A DNA stretch of 64,000 nt. Origin: Parafrankia discariae. GTDB taxonomy: Bacteria; Actinomycetota; Actinomycetes; Frankiales; Frankiaceae. The first letter of the stretch is position 1. Every line of letters starts with the position of its first letter. A program made the position numbers and the translations under genes. The notes under the pieces were generated by a model. The model ran no database searches. It was not told where the DNA came from and was given only the letters and a program-made list of their open reading frames with translations. Shown one piece after another: positions 33,442-42,749 of the stretch. The DNA lies in the NCBI RefSeq assembly GCF_000373365.1, contig NZ_KB891126.1, forward strand, positions 106 through 64,105, in the 5' to 3' direction.

Positions 33442-34350
33442 TCAGCCGGGCGTCCGGCGCTGGTGGCCGGGACGGGTCGGCTCGTCGGAGATCTGGAAGA
33501 CACCCGGGGCGACCTGCCGGGACGCCGACCGCGTCCGGTAGGTCCACTCGCCGGGTGGCCAGGTCGTCGCGGTCGACCAGTACACCCGGTCGAGGCGGGC
33601 GGAGCTGAGCCGGGCGGTGCCCAGGTCCGCGCCGCGCAGGTCCGCGCCGCGCAGGTCGACTCCGCGTAGGACCGCCCCGGTCAGGCGGATCCCGCGCAGG
33701 TCCGCCTGCCGCAGGTCGGCCTGCCGCAGGACGGCGTCGGTGGCGTCCGCCGCGCGCAGGTCCGCGCCGCGCAGGATGATCCGGTCGGCGTCGGCTCCGC
33801 GCAGGTCAGCGCGGGCGAGGAAGGCCTTCCGGAGATCCACGCCGTGGAGGAAGGCTCCGTGCAGGTCCGTCCCGTGCAGGTCGGCGCCGGTGAGGAAGGC
33901 GCCGGCGAGCAGCGCGCCGGCGAGGTCCGCGCCGCCGAGCGCGGCCTGGCTGAGATCGGCGTCCCGCAGGTCGGCCCCGCGCAGGCAGGCGTCCCGGAGG
34001 TCCGCGCCGCGCAGGTCGGCGCCGCTGAGGTAGGCGCCGTGCAGCCGCGCCCCGCGCAGGATCCGGCCGGTGAGGCACACCCCGGCCAGGTCCGCGCCGG
34101 TCAGGTCCGAGCCGGCGGCGTACCCGCCCGTCCGAGGCCTCCCGCGCAGCGCGGCGAGCAGGCCACCCAGCGACCCCAGTCGCGCGGGGGCGCCGCCCTG
34201 GGGCCCGGCGCCCGGTGCGGCCTGACCCGGTGCGGCCTGACCCGGTGCGGCCTGATCTGCCGCTGCGTGATCCGGAGCCGGGTGGCCCGGCGTGTCGGAA
34301 CCTGGGGTGCTGAGCGGCCGGGTGTGCAAATCCCGGCGCTCAGCACCCAT
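33442..34350 (-). CDS. Pentapeptide-repeat protein
   Basis: This is a 302-residue protein. Residues ~80-260 are tandem A(D/N)LxG-type pentapeptides (GADLRGADLRDACLRGADL, AVLRQADLRQADLRG), which fold as a right-handed quadrilateral beta helix. The N-terminal ~75 residues are a linker with repeated APGQA units. Some such proteins (MfpA, Qnr) mimic DNA and protect gyrase, but no specific feature shows that here. The ATG at 34350 is preferred over the TTG at 34404; its start overlaps the end of a 22-codon upstream frame, suggesting coupling. Confidence 0.85.
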   Translation of the reverse strand: MGAERRDLHTRPLSTPGSDTPGHPAPDHAAADQAAPGQAAPGQAAPGAGPQGGAPARLGSLGGLLAALRGRPRTGGYAAGSDLTGADLAGVCLTGRILRGARLHGAYLSGADLRGADLRDACLRGADLRDADLSQAALGGADLAGALLAGAFLTGADLHGTDLHGAFLHGVDLRKAFLARADLRGADADRIILRGADLRAADATDAVLRQADLRQADLRGIRLTGAVLRGVDLRGADLRGADLGTARLSSARLDRVYWSTATTWPPGEWTYRTRSASRQVAPGVFQISDEPTRPGHQRRTPG

Positions 34351-34408
34351 CGTGATCACCCGTACGTCGCGAAAGCGGGGCGACCGGTAACTCCACCGCG
34401 GCAATCAT
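34340..34408 (-). CDS. 22-codon upstream frame (possible leader peptide)
   Basis: ATG at 34408 has GGGGAG five bases upstream (34411-34419 region) and opens a 22-codon frame, MIAAVELPVAPLSRRTGDHD plus GC. Its TGA at 34342-34340 lies inside the sequence ATGGGTGCTGA, eight bases after the start of the pentapeptide gene. This arrangement fits translational coupling or a regulatory leader. No attenuator-like codon run is seen. Confidence 0.4.
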   Translation of the reverse strand: MIAAVELPVAPLSRRTGDHDGC

Positions 34409-34619
34409 GGTTTCTCCCCGGGAGCCCGGACGCCCGCACGTGGCCTGCGTCATAGGCAGTGACATTAGCCACATGCGAGCTGAGAGGGGAGTGATTGCCC
34501 CGGTCGATGCTCTCCCGACCGGAATTCGGGTGGTTAAGGTGCCTGATCTCGCCGTCAGACGGGTCTCGTCGTCAGGCTGATCCGGTTGTCAGACCGGTTC
34601 TGCCGTCAGGCGGGGGCCG

Positions 34620-35366
34620 TCAGGCGGGGGCCGCCGGGCGGGGGGTCACGGCCACCGAGGGGATGGTGCCGCCGCACTGCAGCACGACGTCCACCACACG
34701 CAGCAGCTCCGCGACGTCGAGCAGCGTGCCGGCCATGTAGCCACGCTGCGCCCAGATCTGGTGCACCTCCCCGGCGTACTCCCTGTCCCATCCCGTGACG
34801 AACTCGGTCCCGGAGTCACCTTCGCCGCCGGCGCAGTCCCCGACGATGACCCGGGTGAAGCCGATGGACGGGTGCTCGCCGCGCATCGAGTCGATGAGCT
34901 TGTCGAGCGCGGCCTTGCTCACGTTGTAGGCCGCGAACCCCGGCCAGGGCGGCGTCAGGGACGCGCTCACCGAGGACAGATAGGCCGCCACGCCACCCGA
35001 GGCCTTCAGGTGGGGGAGGGCCGCGGCGGTGATCAGCGCGGCGCCGATCACGTTGGTGTCGAACGCCTTGCGCCAGGTGGCGGCGCTGGTCGTCTCGAAC
35101 CGGGAGAGCGGCCCGATGCCGGTGGCGTAGACGATCGCGTCGATCCCGCCCAGGCCCGTCGCCGCCTCCTCGATCGCCGCCTGGCAGGACTCCTCGTCGG
35201 TCACGTCGCAGGCGATGGCGAGCGTGCCCGGCCCGGCCTCCTTGGCCGCCTCGACCAACCGGTGCTGCCTGCGGGCGAGCAGGGCCACCTGGTTGCCGCG
35301 CTGGCCCTGGTCGACGCCGATACACCGGCCGAGGCCGCTCGACGCACCGACCACCACAACTCTCAT
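34620..35366 (-). CDS. Short-chain dehydrogenase/reductase
   Basis: This 248-residue SDR binds NAD(P) through GASSGLG (residues 7-13) and carries the active-site residues S131/S132 and YNVSK (Y147, K151). DVTD at 54-57 is the adenine-binding acidic stretch. R32-R33 after strand 2 suggests NADP preference. The start ATG 35366 is chosen because the protein then begins at strand 1 (MRVVVVGASS), with GGAG about 12 bases upstream. The substrate is unknown. Downstream is a 210-bp gap before the pentapeptide leader. Confidence 0.88.
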   Translation of the reverse strand: MRVVVVGASSGLGRCIGVDQGQRGNQVALLARRQHRLVEAAKEAGPGTLAIACDVTDEESCQAAIEEAATGLGGIDAIVYATGIGPLSRFETTSAATWRKAFDTNVIGAALITAAALPHLKASGGVAAYLSSVSASLTPPWPGFAAYNVSKAALDKLIDSMRGEHPSIGFTRVIVGDCAGGEGDSGTEFVTGWDREYAGEVHQIWAQRGYMAGTLLDVAELLRVVDVVLQCGGTIPSVAVTPRPAAPA

Positions 35367-35602
35367 CGCCTGCACTCCAGTTCTGTAGGCAGTTCTGCCG
35401 GGTCGTGGGCCATGGGCCGCAGGAAGCGGGGTCGCTCGGCGCCCACATGCCGCGGTGGACGGCCCGATGTCAAGCTCCGCCGGGCCGTCAGGCCTCATAA
35501 GTGAACACAAACACGGACGAGTATCGAGTGAACCACGTCACCGCCACCGGCGGGGCGGGCCGGAGACAGCGCGGCCGACGGCGCGGGCCTGCGACCGGCG
35601 GG

Positions 35603-36619
35603 TCAGGTGGGCAGGAGGCGGCGCAGCCACTGGAGCCGCGCGGCCTTCGCCGCCCGCGAGAGCGCGGCCTGCGGGGCCACCAGGTCGAACCCGTGGAAGC
35701 CACCGGGCCAGACGTGCAGCTCGGCCGCGCCCCCGGCCTGCCAGATGCGGCTCGCGTAGGTCACGTCCTCGTCCCGGAACGTCTCGGCCGAGCCGACGTC
35801 GACGAAGGTGGGCGGCAGCCCGGAGAGGTCCGCGGCCCGGGCCGGGGCCGCGTAGGAGGAGACATCGGGGCCACCGCGGGCCTCGCCCAGCAGAGCCGAC
35901 CAGCCCATCTCGTTCATCGACCGGTCCCAGATCCCCAGCCCCGCCATCTGCCGGGCGGACGGGGTGTCGTTGCGGTCGTCGAGCATCGGGCACATCAGCA
36001 GCTGCCCGGCCAGGACCGGGCCGCCGCGGTCGCGGGCCAGCAGCGCGGTCGCCGCGGCCAGGCCGCCGCCGGCGCTCTGCCCCGCGATGATGATCCGGGC
36101 CGGGTCGACGCCCAGGTCGGCCGCGTGCGCGGCGGTCCACGCCAGGCCCGCGTAGCAGTCCTCGACCGGTGCCGGATGGGGATGCTCAGGTGCGAGACGG
36201 TAGTCCACCGAGACCACCACGAGGCCCAGTTCCTGCGCCCAGTCCAGCGGTTCGTCCAGCCCCAGCCGGTTGTCGCCGATGATCATCCCGCCGCCGTGCG
36301 CGAAGTACAGGATGGCGCGGGGTGTGGTGAGCGCGGTGGGGCGGCACACGAGCAGGGACACCTCGGGTCCCCCGGGCGGGCCGGGTACCGACACCTCCGT
36401 CAGCTCGACGGCCCCGTCGCGGGCCAGCCGCGCGTCCTGGTCCTTGTCCCGGGCCCCGCCGGTGCGCCCCCGGACGGCCAGGACGGCGTCCAGCGTCCGC
36501 ATCCCCTCCAGCGCCTGCCGCATGATCGCCATCGTCGGGCTCACCTCGGCGTCGAACGGCGGCGGCGGCCCGGCGACGCCGTCCTGGCGCGGGGTCGATA
36601 ACGGGGAGTCGACGGTCAT
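35603..36619 (-). CDS. Alpha/beta hydrolase, HSL-type esterase
   Basis: This 338-residue esterase belongs to the hormone-sensitive-lipase family. The oxyanion motif HGGG is at 108-111, the nucleophile S182 in GQSAG (180-184), and the C-terminal Asp and His fit ETFRDEDVTYA and GGFHGFD. Such enzymes hydrolyse short acyl esters. The ATG at 36619 has AGGAGG eight bases upstream. It starts 40 bp after the stop of the SARP-type regulator on the same strand, so co-transcription is possible. Confidence 0.9.
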   Translation of the reverse strand: MTVDSPLSTPRQDGVAGPPPPFDAEVSPTMAIMRQALEGMRTLDAVLAVRGRTGGARDKDQDARLARDGAVELTEVSVPGPPGGPEVSLLVCRPTALTTPRAILYFAHGGGMIIGDNRLGLDEPLDWAQELGLVVVSVDYRLAPEHPHPAPVEDCYAGLAWTAAHAADLGVDPARIIIAGQSAGGGLAAATALLARDRGGPVLAGQLLMCPMLDDRNDTPSARQMAGLGIWDRSMNEMGWSALLGEARGGPDVSSYAAPARAADLSGLPPTFVDVGSAETFRDEDVTYASRIWQAGGAAELHVWPGGFHGFDLVAPQAALSRAAKAARLQWLRRLLPT

Positions 36620-36659
36620 CGGCGGTCCTCCTGCGTCGGCGCGGAGCATGAGCGGGCGT

Positions 36660-39600
36660 TCACGCAATGCCCGTCGAGCATCGTCCCTGCTTGTCGTCCG
36701 ACGGGCGACCGGTCGGGCCGGGGGCCTGGGAGAGCAGGCCCAGGACCCCGCGCATGTACTCCAGGGCCCGGCGGTCGTCGAGCCGCCGGCCGCCGGCCCG
36801 CTCCCGTTCCGGGTCCACGCGGGGGTCGGCGGCGACCCGGGCCGCCGCGCCCTCGACGAGCGTCCGCCACGCGGGATGTTCGAGCAGGCCGGTCGTCTCC
36901 AGGAAGCCCAGCATGCGGGCCGCGTCCTCGAGCCGGCCGACGGCCGCCGCCATGTTGACGAACTCGACCGTGGTGACGCAGGCGGCCTGCATGTTCCCGT
37001 CGTCGAGCAGCTGCTCGACGTGCGCGTGCAGGATGGCGAACGCCCGGGCCCGCTCGCCGCGGCGGAAGACCGCCCGGGCCTGGACGGCCCGGTTCGGCGA
37101 GTGCGTCCGGGCCGGCACCTCGACGCCGACGGCCTCGTCGAACAGCCGGTCGGCGCGGTCGTGCCGGCCGCGCAGCAGCGCCGAGTAGCCGAGCAGCACC
37201 AGCGTCAGGTTCAGCAGGGTGGGCGGCCCCTGCCGGCGGTACCGCTCGACCAGCGTCCCGACCACGGCGTCGTGCTCGGCGAACCGGCCGGTGAACAGCA
37301 GGGCGGCGCCGACGTCCAGCTCGAACTGCTCGGCCAGGTCGCCCTCGCCGCGTCGGCGCAGCTCGGCCACGGCCGGCGCGGCCCAGGTCAGGTGGGCCGG
37401 GTAGTCCTCGTAGACGGACGCCCGCGCATGGTGGACGAGCGGGTGGTCCGGCTCGCCGTGGCGGGCGACGAGCCGTTCGTAGGCGGCGCTGTCCTGGCTC
37501 ATCTTGTAGCGCTGCGCCGCCCAGGTGAGCGCGAAGACGACGAGGTCGGGGTCCGGCTCCGGCTCCGGCCGGCCGGGGGTGAGGTCCGGCTCCGGCCGGC
37601 CGAGCGTCAGGAGCCGTTCGATCCAGTCGCCGATCTCGTGGCGGCTGCGGCGGACGACCTCCACCACGACACGGCGCACGAGCGCCCGGGCCAGCGCCAC
37701 GTCGCCGGCCGCGCACGCCCGGTCGAACGCGGCCCGCAGATCGGGCCAGAGCTCGTCGAGCCGGGCGACGCCCTCGACCTCGGCCGGACCGGCGAGCAGC
37801 ACCTGGATCCGGGTGGCCGCCGCCAGGCACCAGCGGGCGTGCCGCTCGGTCGCCTGCCGGGTCTCGCCGGCCTCGGCGAGCCGTTCGGCGGCGAACTGGC
37901 GCATCGTCTCCAGCAGCCGGAAGCGCCGCCCGAACGGCCCCGCCTCCGCCACCAGCATCGACCTCGCGACAAGGTCCCCGAGCAGATACTCCGCCTCGCC
38001 CGCCTCGCCCGCCGCGACGGCGGTGGCCGCGCCCAGGTCGAACGGCCCGGCGAAGACCGACAACTGCCGGAACAGGCGTCGCGCGCCGGGAACGAGCAGG
38101 TCGTAGGACCACCGCACGGTGGCACGCAGCGTCCGGTGCCGCTCGTCGGCGGTCCGCGCCCCGCCGACGAGCAGGCGAAGCTGGTCGTCGAGACGCTCGA
38201 GCAGATCGGTGAGGCCGAGCGCCGCGGTGCGCGCGGCGGCCAGCTCGATGGCCAACGGGAGGCCGTCGAGCCGGCGGCAGATCTCGGTGATCTCGGCGCG
38301 CCCGGCCCGCGCGTCGAAGGCGGGGAAGACCGCGCGGGCCCGTTCCGCGAACAGCTCGGCGCCCGCCCCGGCGGGTTCCAGCGGGCCGACGGCGACCAGC
38401 CGCTCGAAGCCGTGCCCGAGGCCGAGGGGTTCCCGGGAGGTGGCCATGATCCGCACCTCGGGGCACCCTTCGGCGATCGCCTGGGCGAGCACCGCGGCGC
38501 CGTCGACGACATGCTCGCAGTTGTCCAGGACGAGCAGCACCCGACGCTGGCGCAGCGCCGCCACGACGGACTCGCCCAGCGGGCGCCCGGAGCTCTCCGT
38601 CACGCCCACGACGCCCGCCACCGCCCGCGCCACGTCGGACGACGCCGCGATCTCGGTGAGCTTGACCAGCCAGACGGCGCCCGCGTCGGGGTGCCGCGCC
38701 GCCGCCGCGAGGGCCAGCCGGGTCTTGCCGATCCCGCCCGGCCCCACCAGGGTCACCACCGGCGCGACGGCCAGCGCGCCGCCGACGGCCTCCAGATCAT
38801 GCTCGCGGCCGAGCAGCCGCCCCAGCCGGCGGGGGAGATTGCCTGGGCGGTCGTCCGGCCCAGGCCGGACGACCGCCTCTCCGAGCCCTTCACCCGCCTC
38901 GCCGGGCCCCTTGCCTGCCTGGCCGAAGCCACCGCCTGCCCGGCGACCGATGCCACCGCCGTGCGGGAGGAGCCGCTCGTCGTGCGCCAGGACCAGCGCC
39001 TCGAGTTCGCGCAGCGCCGGCCCCGGCTCCACCCCGAGCGTCTCGACGAGGTGCGTACGGGCGGCACGGAACGCGGCCAGCGCCTCGGAAGGCCGCCCGG
39101 CCCGGTAGAGCGCCGTCATCAGCAGCGCCCACAGGCCCTCCCGGAGCGGGTGGGCGGCGGTCAGCTCGGTGAGCCGGCCCAGCGCGGAACGCGCGTCGCT
39201 CTCCACCCGGTGGGCCAGGTCCACCTCGACGGCGGCCAGCCACCGCTCGACCAGCCCGTCGACGGCCCCGGCCAGCCCGGGGGCGGCCAGCCCGGCCAGC
39301 GGCGGGCCCGCCCACTCGGCGAGGGCGGCGGCGACGTCCCGCTCGTCGAGCAGCCGCTGGAAGCGGACGACGTCCACCGCCTCCGGGGCGACGTCCAGCA
39401 GGTATGCGGCGCCGACGCGGCGGATCGAACCGGGGCCGAGCGCCCGGCGCAGCCGGGTGGCGTAGGACTGCAGGGTGCGCTCGGCCGTCCTGGGCGGGTG
39501 CGGGCCCCAGACCAGCTCCACCAGCCGCCCGACCGGCACGACCCTGCCGGGGGCGAGCGCGAGCGCGGCGAGCAGCGCCTGGCACTTGGCCGGGCCGACG

Positions 39601-39662
39601 TCGACCGGCTCGCCGCCGGACGTGACGACACCGACCCCGCCCAGCAGCCGGATCCGCAGCAC
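36660..39662 (-). CDS. SARP/AfsR-type regulator with NB-ARC ATPase and TPR region
   Basis: This is a 1000-residue regulator. An OmpR-type winged helix and BTAD cover about residues 1-245 (TAERTLQSYATRLRRAL, EALAAFRAARTHLVETLGVE). The NB-ARC-like ATPase has Walker A GPGGIGKT at 307-314 and Walker B VLLVLDN at 375-381. The C-terminal half has TPR-like helical repeats. A Gly/Glu-rich linker separates BTAD and ATPase. GTG at 39662 is preferred because AGGGAG lies upstream and the protein then starts at strand 1. It is divergent from the quinone-oxidoreductase-like gene (259-bp gap) and may control it and the esterase downstream. Confidence 0.87.
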   Translation of the reverse strand: MLRIRLLGGVGVVTSGGEPVDVGPAKCQALLAALALAPGRVVPVGRLVELVWGPHPPRTAERTLQSYATRLRRALGPGSIRRVGAAYLLDVAPEAVDVVRFQRLLDERDVAAALAEWAGPPLAGLAAPGLAGAVDGLVERWLAAVEVDLAHRVESDARSALGRLTELTAAHPLREGLWALLMTALYRAGRPSEALAAFRAARTHLVETLGVEPGPALRELEALVLAHDERLLPHGGGIGRRAGGGFGQAGKGPGEAGEGLGEAVVRPGPDDRPGNLPRRLGRLLGREHDLEAVGGALAVAPVVTLVGPGGIGKTRLALAAAARHPDAGAVWLVKLTEIAASSDVARAVAGVVGVTESSGRPLGESVVAALRQRRVLLVLDNCEHVVDGAAVLAQAIAEGCPEVRIMATSREPLGLGHGFERLVAVGPLEPAGAGAELFAERARAVFPAFDARAGRAEITEICRRLDGLPLAIELAAARTAALGLTDLLERLDDQLRLLVGGARTADERHRTLRATVRWSYDLLVPGARRLFRQLSVFAGPFDLGAATAVAAGEAGEAEYLLGDLVARSMLVAEAGPFGRRFRLLETMRQFAAERLAEAGETRQATERHARWCLAAATRIQVLLAGPAEVEGVARLDELWPDLRAAFDRACAAGDVALARALVRRVVVEVVRRSRHEIGDWIERLLTLGRPEPDLTPGRPEPEPDPDLVVFALTWAAQRYKMSQDSAAYERLVARHGEPDHPLVHHARASVYEDYPAHLTWAAPAVAELRRRGEGDLAEQFELDVGAALLFTGRFAEHDAVVGTLVERYRRQGPPTLLNLTLVLLGYSALLRGRHDRADRLFDEAVGVEVPARTHSPNRAVQARAVFRRGERARAFAILHAHVEQLLDDGNMQAACVTTVEFVNMAAAVGRLEDAARMLGFLETTGLLEHPAWRTLVEGAAARVAADPRVDPERERAGGRRLDDRRALEYMRGVLGLLSQAPGPTGRPSDDKQGRCSTGIA

Positions 39663-39921
39663 GGGCGCGCTCCCTGCCTCGACGACTTCCTGCCTCGACC
39701 TGCCTCGGCGAATTCCCTGTCGTCTCGACGGTTCTCCGCCCCGGCGATCAATTCCTCCGCCGCCAGTATGCGGCCCGCCACCGACACTCAACCGCCGCGC
39801 CAGCGATTCACCGCCGCCGCTCAACACGGCGCCGCCACCGTCGCCTCATGACGGTTCTCAGCTTGGACGCCAGGCGCGCCCGCGCCGCCGCGACAGCCGG
39901 TCGGTCCGGTCGGAGATCACG

Positions 39922-40914
39922 GTGAAGGCGATCGTCCAGGACAGGTTCGGCCCGCCGGACGTCCTGCGGCTGGCCGATGTCGACGTGCCGGTACCGGGGC
40001 CGGACGAGGTACTGGTGCGGGTGCGGGCCGCCGCGCTCAACCCGTACGACTGGCACATGCTGCGCGGCGACCCGTACGTCGCCCGGCTGCTGGGCGGGAT
40101 GGGGCTGCGCCGGCCGAAGAACCCCGTGGCCGGGCTCGACGCGGCCGGGGTGGTCGAGGCGGTCGGCGTGAACGTGCGTGATCTGAGCCCGGGGACGGAG
40201 GTGTTCGGCTTCTGCCCGGGTGCCTTCGCCGAGCTCGCCCGCACCCGGCCGGCCCTGCTGGCCCGCAAACCGGCCGGCCTCACGTTCGCCGCCGCGGCGG
40301 CGCTGCCGACCGCCGGCACGACGGCGCTGCGCGGGGTGCGGGACACCGGCGAGGTGGGGGCCGGGACCAGACTGCTGGTCAACGGGGCCGCCGGCGGGGT
40401 GGGCACCTACGCCGTCCAGATCGCCGCCGGGCTGGGCGCGCGGGTGACCGGTGTGTGCGGCGGGCGCAACACCGAGCTGGTCCGCTCGCTCGGCGCCGCG
40501 CACGTCGTGGACTACACCTCGGACGACTTCACCACGGACGGCTTCCTCGCCCGGCACGGGCGTTACGACGTGATCCTCGACAACGTGGGCAACCACCCGC
40601 TGCGCCGGCTGCGCCGGGCGCTCGCCCCACGCGGCACGCTGGTGGTCAACGCGGGCGGCTCACCGGGGCGGGTGTTCGGCGCGGTCGGCGCCATGCTCGG
40701 AGCGCTCGCGGCGGACAGGTTCGTCCGCCAGCGCCTGCGTGTCCTGCCGACCCGGATGGACCGCGCTGAGCTGGCCGTGCTCGCCGACCTCGCCGCGGCC
40801 GGCGGGCTCACCACCGTCGTCGACCGGACGATCCCGCTGGTGGACGTCCCCGCCGGGCTGGCCCTGGTCGAGGACGGCCACGTCCGGGGAAAGATCGTCG
40901 TCGACGTCGCCTGA
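39922..40914 (+). CDS. Zinc-independent medium-chain dehydrogenase (quinone-oxidoreductase-like)
   Basis: This 330-residue MDR protein has the GroES-like N-terminal domain (VRVRAAALNPYDWHMLRG) and a Rossmann domain with NGAAGGVGTYAVQIAAGLGA. The structural and catalytic zinc cysteines of alcohol dehydrogenases are absent, so it fits NADPH:quinone oxidoreductase-like enzymes. The GTG at 39922 has GGAG seven bases upstream. It is divergent from the SARP regulator, a common layout for a regulated redox gene. Confidence 0.88.
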   Translation: MKAIVQDRFGPPDVLRLADVDVPVPGPDEVLVRVRAAALNPYDWHMLRGDPYVARLLGGMGLRRPKNPVAGLDAAGVVEAVGVNVRDLSPGTEVFGFCPGAFAELARTRPALLARKPAGLTFAAAAALPTAGTTALRGVRDTGEVGAGTRLLVNGAAGGVGTYAVQIAAGLGARVTGVCGGRNTELVRSLGAAHVVDYTSDDFTTDGFLARHGRYDVILDNVGNHPLRRLRRALAPRGTLVVNAGGSPGRVFGAVGAMLGALAADRFVRQRLRVLPTRMDRAELAVLADLAAAGGLTTVVDRTIPLVDVPAGLALVEDGHVRGKIVVDVA

Positions 40915-40989
40915 CGCCGGGCCGGGCCGGGCCGGTGGTCACGCCGCGGGTCGCCCGGCACCACGGTCGATCACGGCCCAGGCCGGGGC

Positions 40990-41529
40990 TCAGGTCACGA
41001 GGTCGGCGTCGGAGCGGGGCAGCCGCAGGTGCCTGCCCTCGGCCGCCATCCGGTGCGTCAGGGCGACCGCGTCGCGCTTGTCGACATGGCCGTCGGCGAC
41101 CGCCATCCCCAGGACGTCGATCGTCTCGCCGGTGGTGATGCCGCGCCGGCGGGCGTACCGCAGCGACTCCCGGTCGTCGGAGATCCACCAGGAGCCGGCG
41201 AAGGCCGCCCATTCGAGGATCACGAAGCAGCTCTCCGCCTCGCCGAGGTGCCGCAGTGGTTCGGCGTCGGTGCCGCCGAACACGGCCCGCCGGATGCGGT
41301 TGACCCGCCGGATGTCGGCCTCGTCGACGATCTCGATCGCCTCGCCGAGCCAGCCTTCCACCGGCAGCATGGCCAGGTCCGGGAAATAACGCGCGGAGCG
41401 GCCCGCCTCGTAGGCGACGGCGGCCGTCCAGCGCCCGCGCCCCCGCAGCACCGACCGGAGCAGGTCGAGGCGCCCCACGGCGGCGAAGTTGCACAGGACG
41501 GTGTTGTCGGGGAAGAGGAATTCCGTGAC
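40990..41529 (-). CDS. PIN-domain protein (toxin-like), start codon apparently lost
   Basis: The frame reads TEFLFPDNTVLCNFAAVGRL after the stop of the upstream XRE/ImmA gene, then WTAAVAYEAGRS and SWWISDDRESLRYARRRG. The acidic residues (D in FPDN, E in AYEA, DD in SDDR) and hydrophobic pattern fit a PIN nuclease fold. No ATG, GTG or TTG lies at the natural start: where a GTG would overlap the upstream TAG the sequence is TAGTC, not TAGTG. The first usable start is GTG 41478, which would remove the first catalytic Asp. It may be silent or start at an unusual codon. About 179 residues are seen from 41529. Confidence 0.62.
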   Translation of the reverse strand, partial: VTEFLFPDNTVLCNFAAVGRLDLLRSVLRGRGRWTAAVAYEAGRSARYFPDLAMLPVEGWLGEAIEIVDEADIRRVNRIRRAVFGGTDAEPLRHLGEAESCFVILEWAAFAGSWWISDDRESLRYARRRGITTGETIDVLGMAVADGHVDKRDAVALTHRMAAEGRHLRLPRSDADLVT

Positions 41530-42743
41530 TACTCCCCGGGCGCCGGGCGGTCCGCTTCGAGCGCGGCGCTGAGATCGTCCACGTCCACGCCGAGCAGGTT
41601 GGCATAGGGGCGCAGGGTTGTCACGCCGGTTTCGTAGGCGGCGTAGGTGTCCCGGAGCATGAGGCCGGGGGGCCGCGGGGTGCCGGCGACCGCGGCCCGC
41701 CGGGCGAACTGGTCGCTGCGGCCGGCGAGGTGGGCCGCCCTCGACCCGGTCATCCGCTTCAGCCGGTCACACGTGGCCGAGTCGATCATCTCAAGGCCGC
41801 GCAGCCGGTACGCCAGCGCCGACGGGGTCACCATCAGGTCACAGGCGAGGGCGGCGAAACAGCTGTCGGTGAGGCCCGCCGGATCGCCCGCTGCACCGCC
41901 CGCTGCACCGACCGCGTCGCCGAGGGCGTCGGCCGGCATCAGGAACGCCGCGGCGAACGCGTTCGCGCGGATCTCGCTGGGATCCCGCGCCTGGGCGGGG
42001 TCGAAGATGTCCCGGTCGAGGTGGACGTCCTGGTCGTCGCCGGCGAGCAGGTGGCCGAGCTCGTGGGCGAGAGTGAACCGCTGGCGGGCCGGCACCGGCG
42101 ATGTAGCCAGCAGGATCAGTGCCACCTCGGTGGAGGCGGCGGCCAGGCCGTCGAGGCCCGGGCCGAGGTCGGCGACGGCGATGTCGACGCCGAAGACGGC
42201 CTCGATCACGTCGATCAGATCCTCCTCCAGCACCGACCGGCCCGCCTTGTCGACCTCGCCGAGCGCCCGCCCGGCCAACCGCCGGCCCTGCTCGGACCAG
42301 CCGACCGGCACGTGCTCCAGCCGGGGCCCCTGCCAGGGCGCCGGGTAGCCGAGATCGGCGAGGTCGGCGCGCATCGTGCCCAGACGCCTGGCCGTGGCGA
42401 GCGCGCCGCCCGCGTCACCGCCCGCCGTTCTGGCGGCGAGTGAGAGGGCCGGCTCGTCACCGGTGAGCAGCCAGTCGACGGTGACCTCGCAGGCCTGCGC
42501 GATGCGGGCCAGATCCGTCGAGGAGAAGCGGCGGGTGCCGCGCAACGACTTCGACATCTTCGACTCGTCGAGCCCGATGCGCTGCCCGAAGTCGCGCCTG
42601 GTCAGCCCGGAGGCCTCGATGAGCCCGGCGACCCGCTCGGTGACCGTGGCGTGCCCGGCCGCGGCCGCGGGCCCCTGGGGCGGTGCTGCTCCGGAGAACG
42701 GTGCTGCTCCGGAGAACGGTGGGCGTTCGGGAAGGCTGAGCAC
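41529..42743 (-). CDS. XRE-family regulator with ImmA/IrrE-type metallopeptidase domain
   Basis: This 404-residue protein joins an XRE helix-turn-helix (about residues 35-95; FGQRIGLDESKMSKSLRGTR) to a zinc peptidase-like domain with HELGH at 227-231 in LAHELGHLLAGDDQ. Such proteins act as antitoxins or phage-type regulators and can be cleaved or activated by stress. The GTG at 42743 is preceded by a TACCGT -10 box at leaderless distance. The PIN frame begins where it ends, the usual layout of a toxin-antitoxin pair. The palindrome over its promoter is probably its own operator. Confidence 0.85.
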   Translation of the reverse strand: MLSLPERPPFSGAAPFSGAAPPQGPAAAAGHATVTERVAGLIEASGLTRRDFGQRIGLDESKMSKSLRGTRRFSSTDLARIAQACEVTVDWLLTGDEPALSLAARTAGGDAGGALATARRLGTMRADLADLGYPAPWQGPRLEHVPVGWSEQGRRLAGRALGEVDKAGRSVLEEDLIDVIEAVFGVDIAVADLGPGLDGLAAASTEVALILLATSPVPARQRFTLAHELGHLLAGDDQDVHLDRDIFDPAQARDPSEIRANAFAAAFLMPADALGDAVGAAGGAAGDPAGLTDSCFAALACDLMVTPSALAYRLRGLEMIDSATCDRLKRMTGSRAAHLAGRSDQFARRAAVAGTPRPPGLMLRDTYAAYETGVTTLRPYANLLGVDVDDLSAALEADRPAPGE

Positions 42744-42749
42744 TCCGCC

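Noticed and set aside
36270-39851. 1193-residue plus-strand frame opposite the second SARP regulator
   Set aside because: It has no domain motifs, while the minus strand has the winged helix, BTAD and NB-ARC ATPase with a ribosome site.
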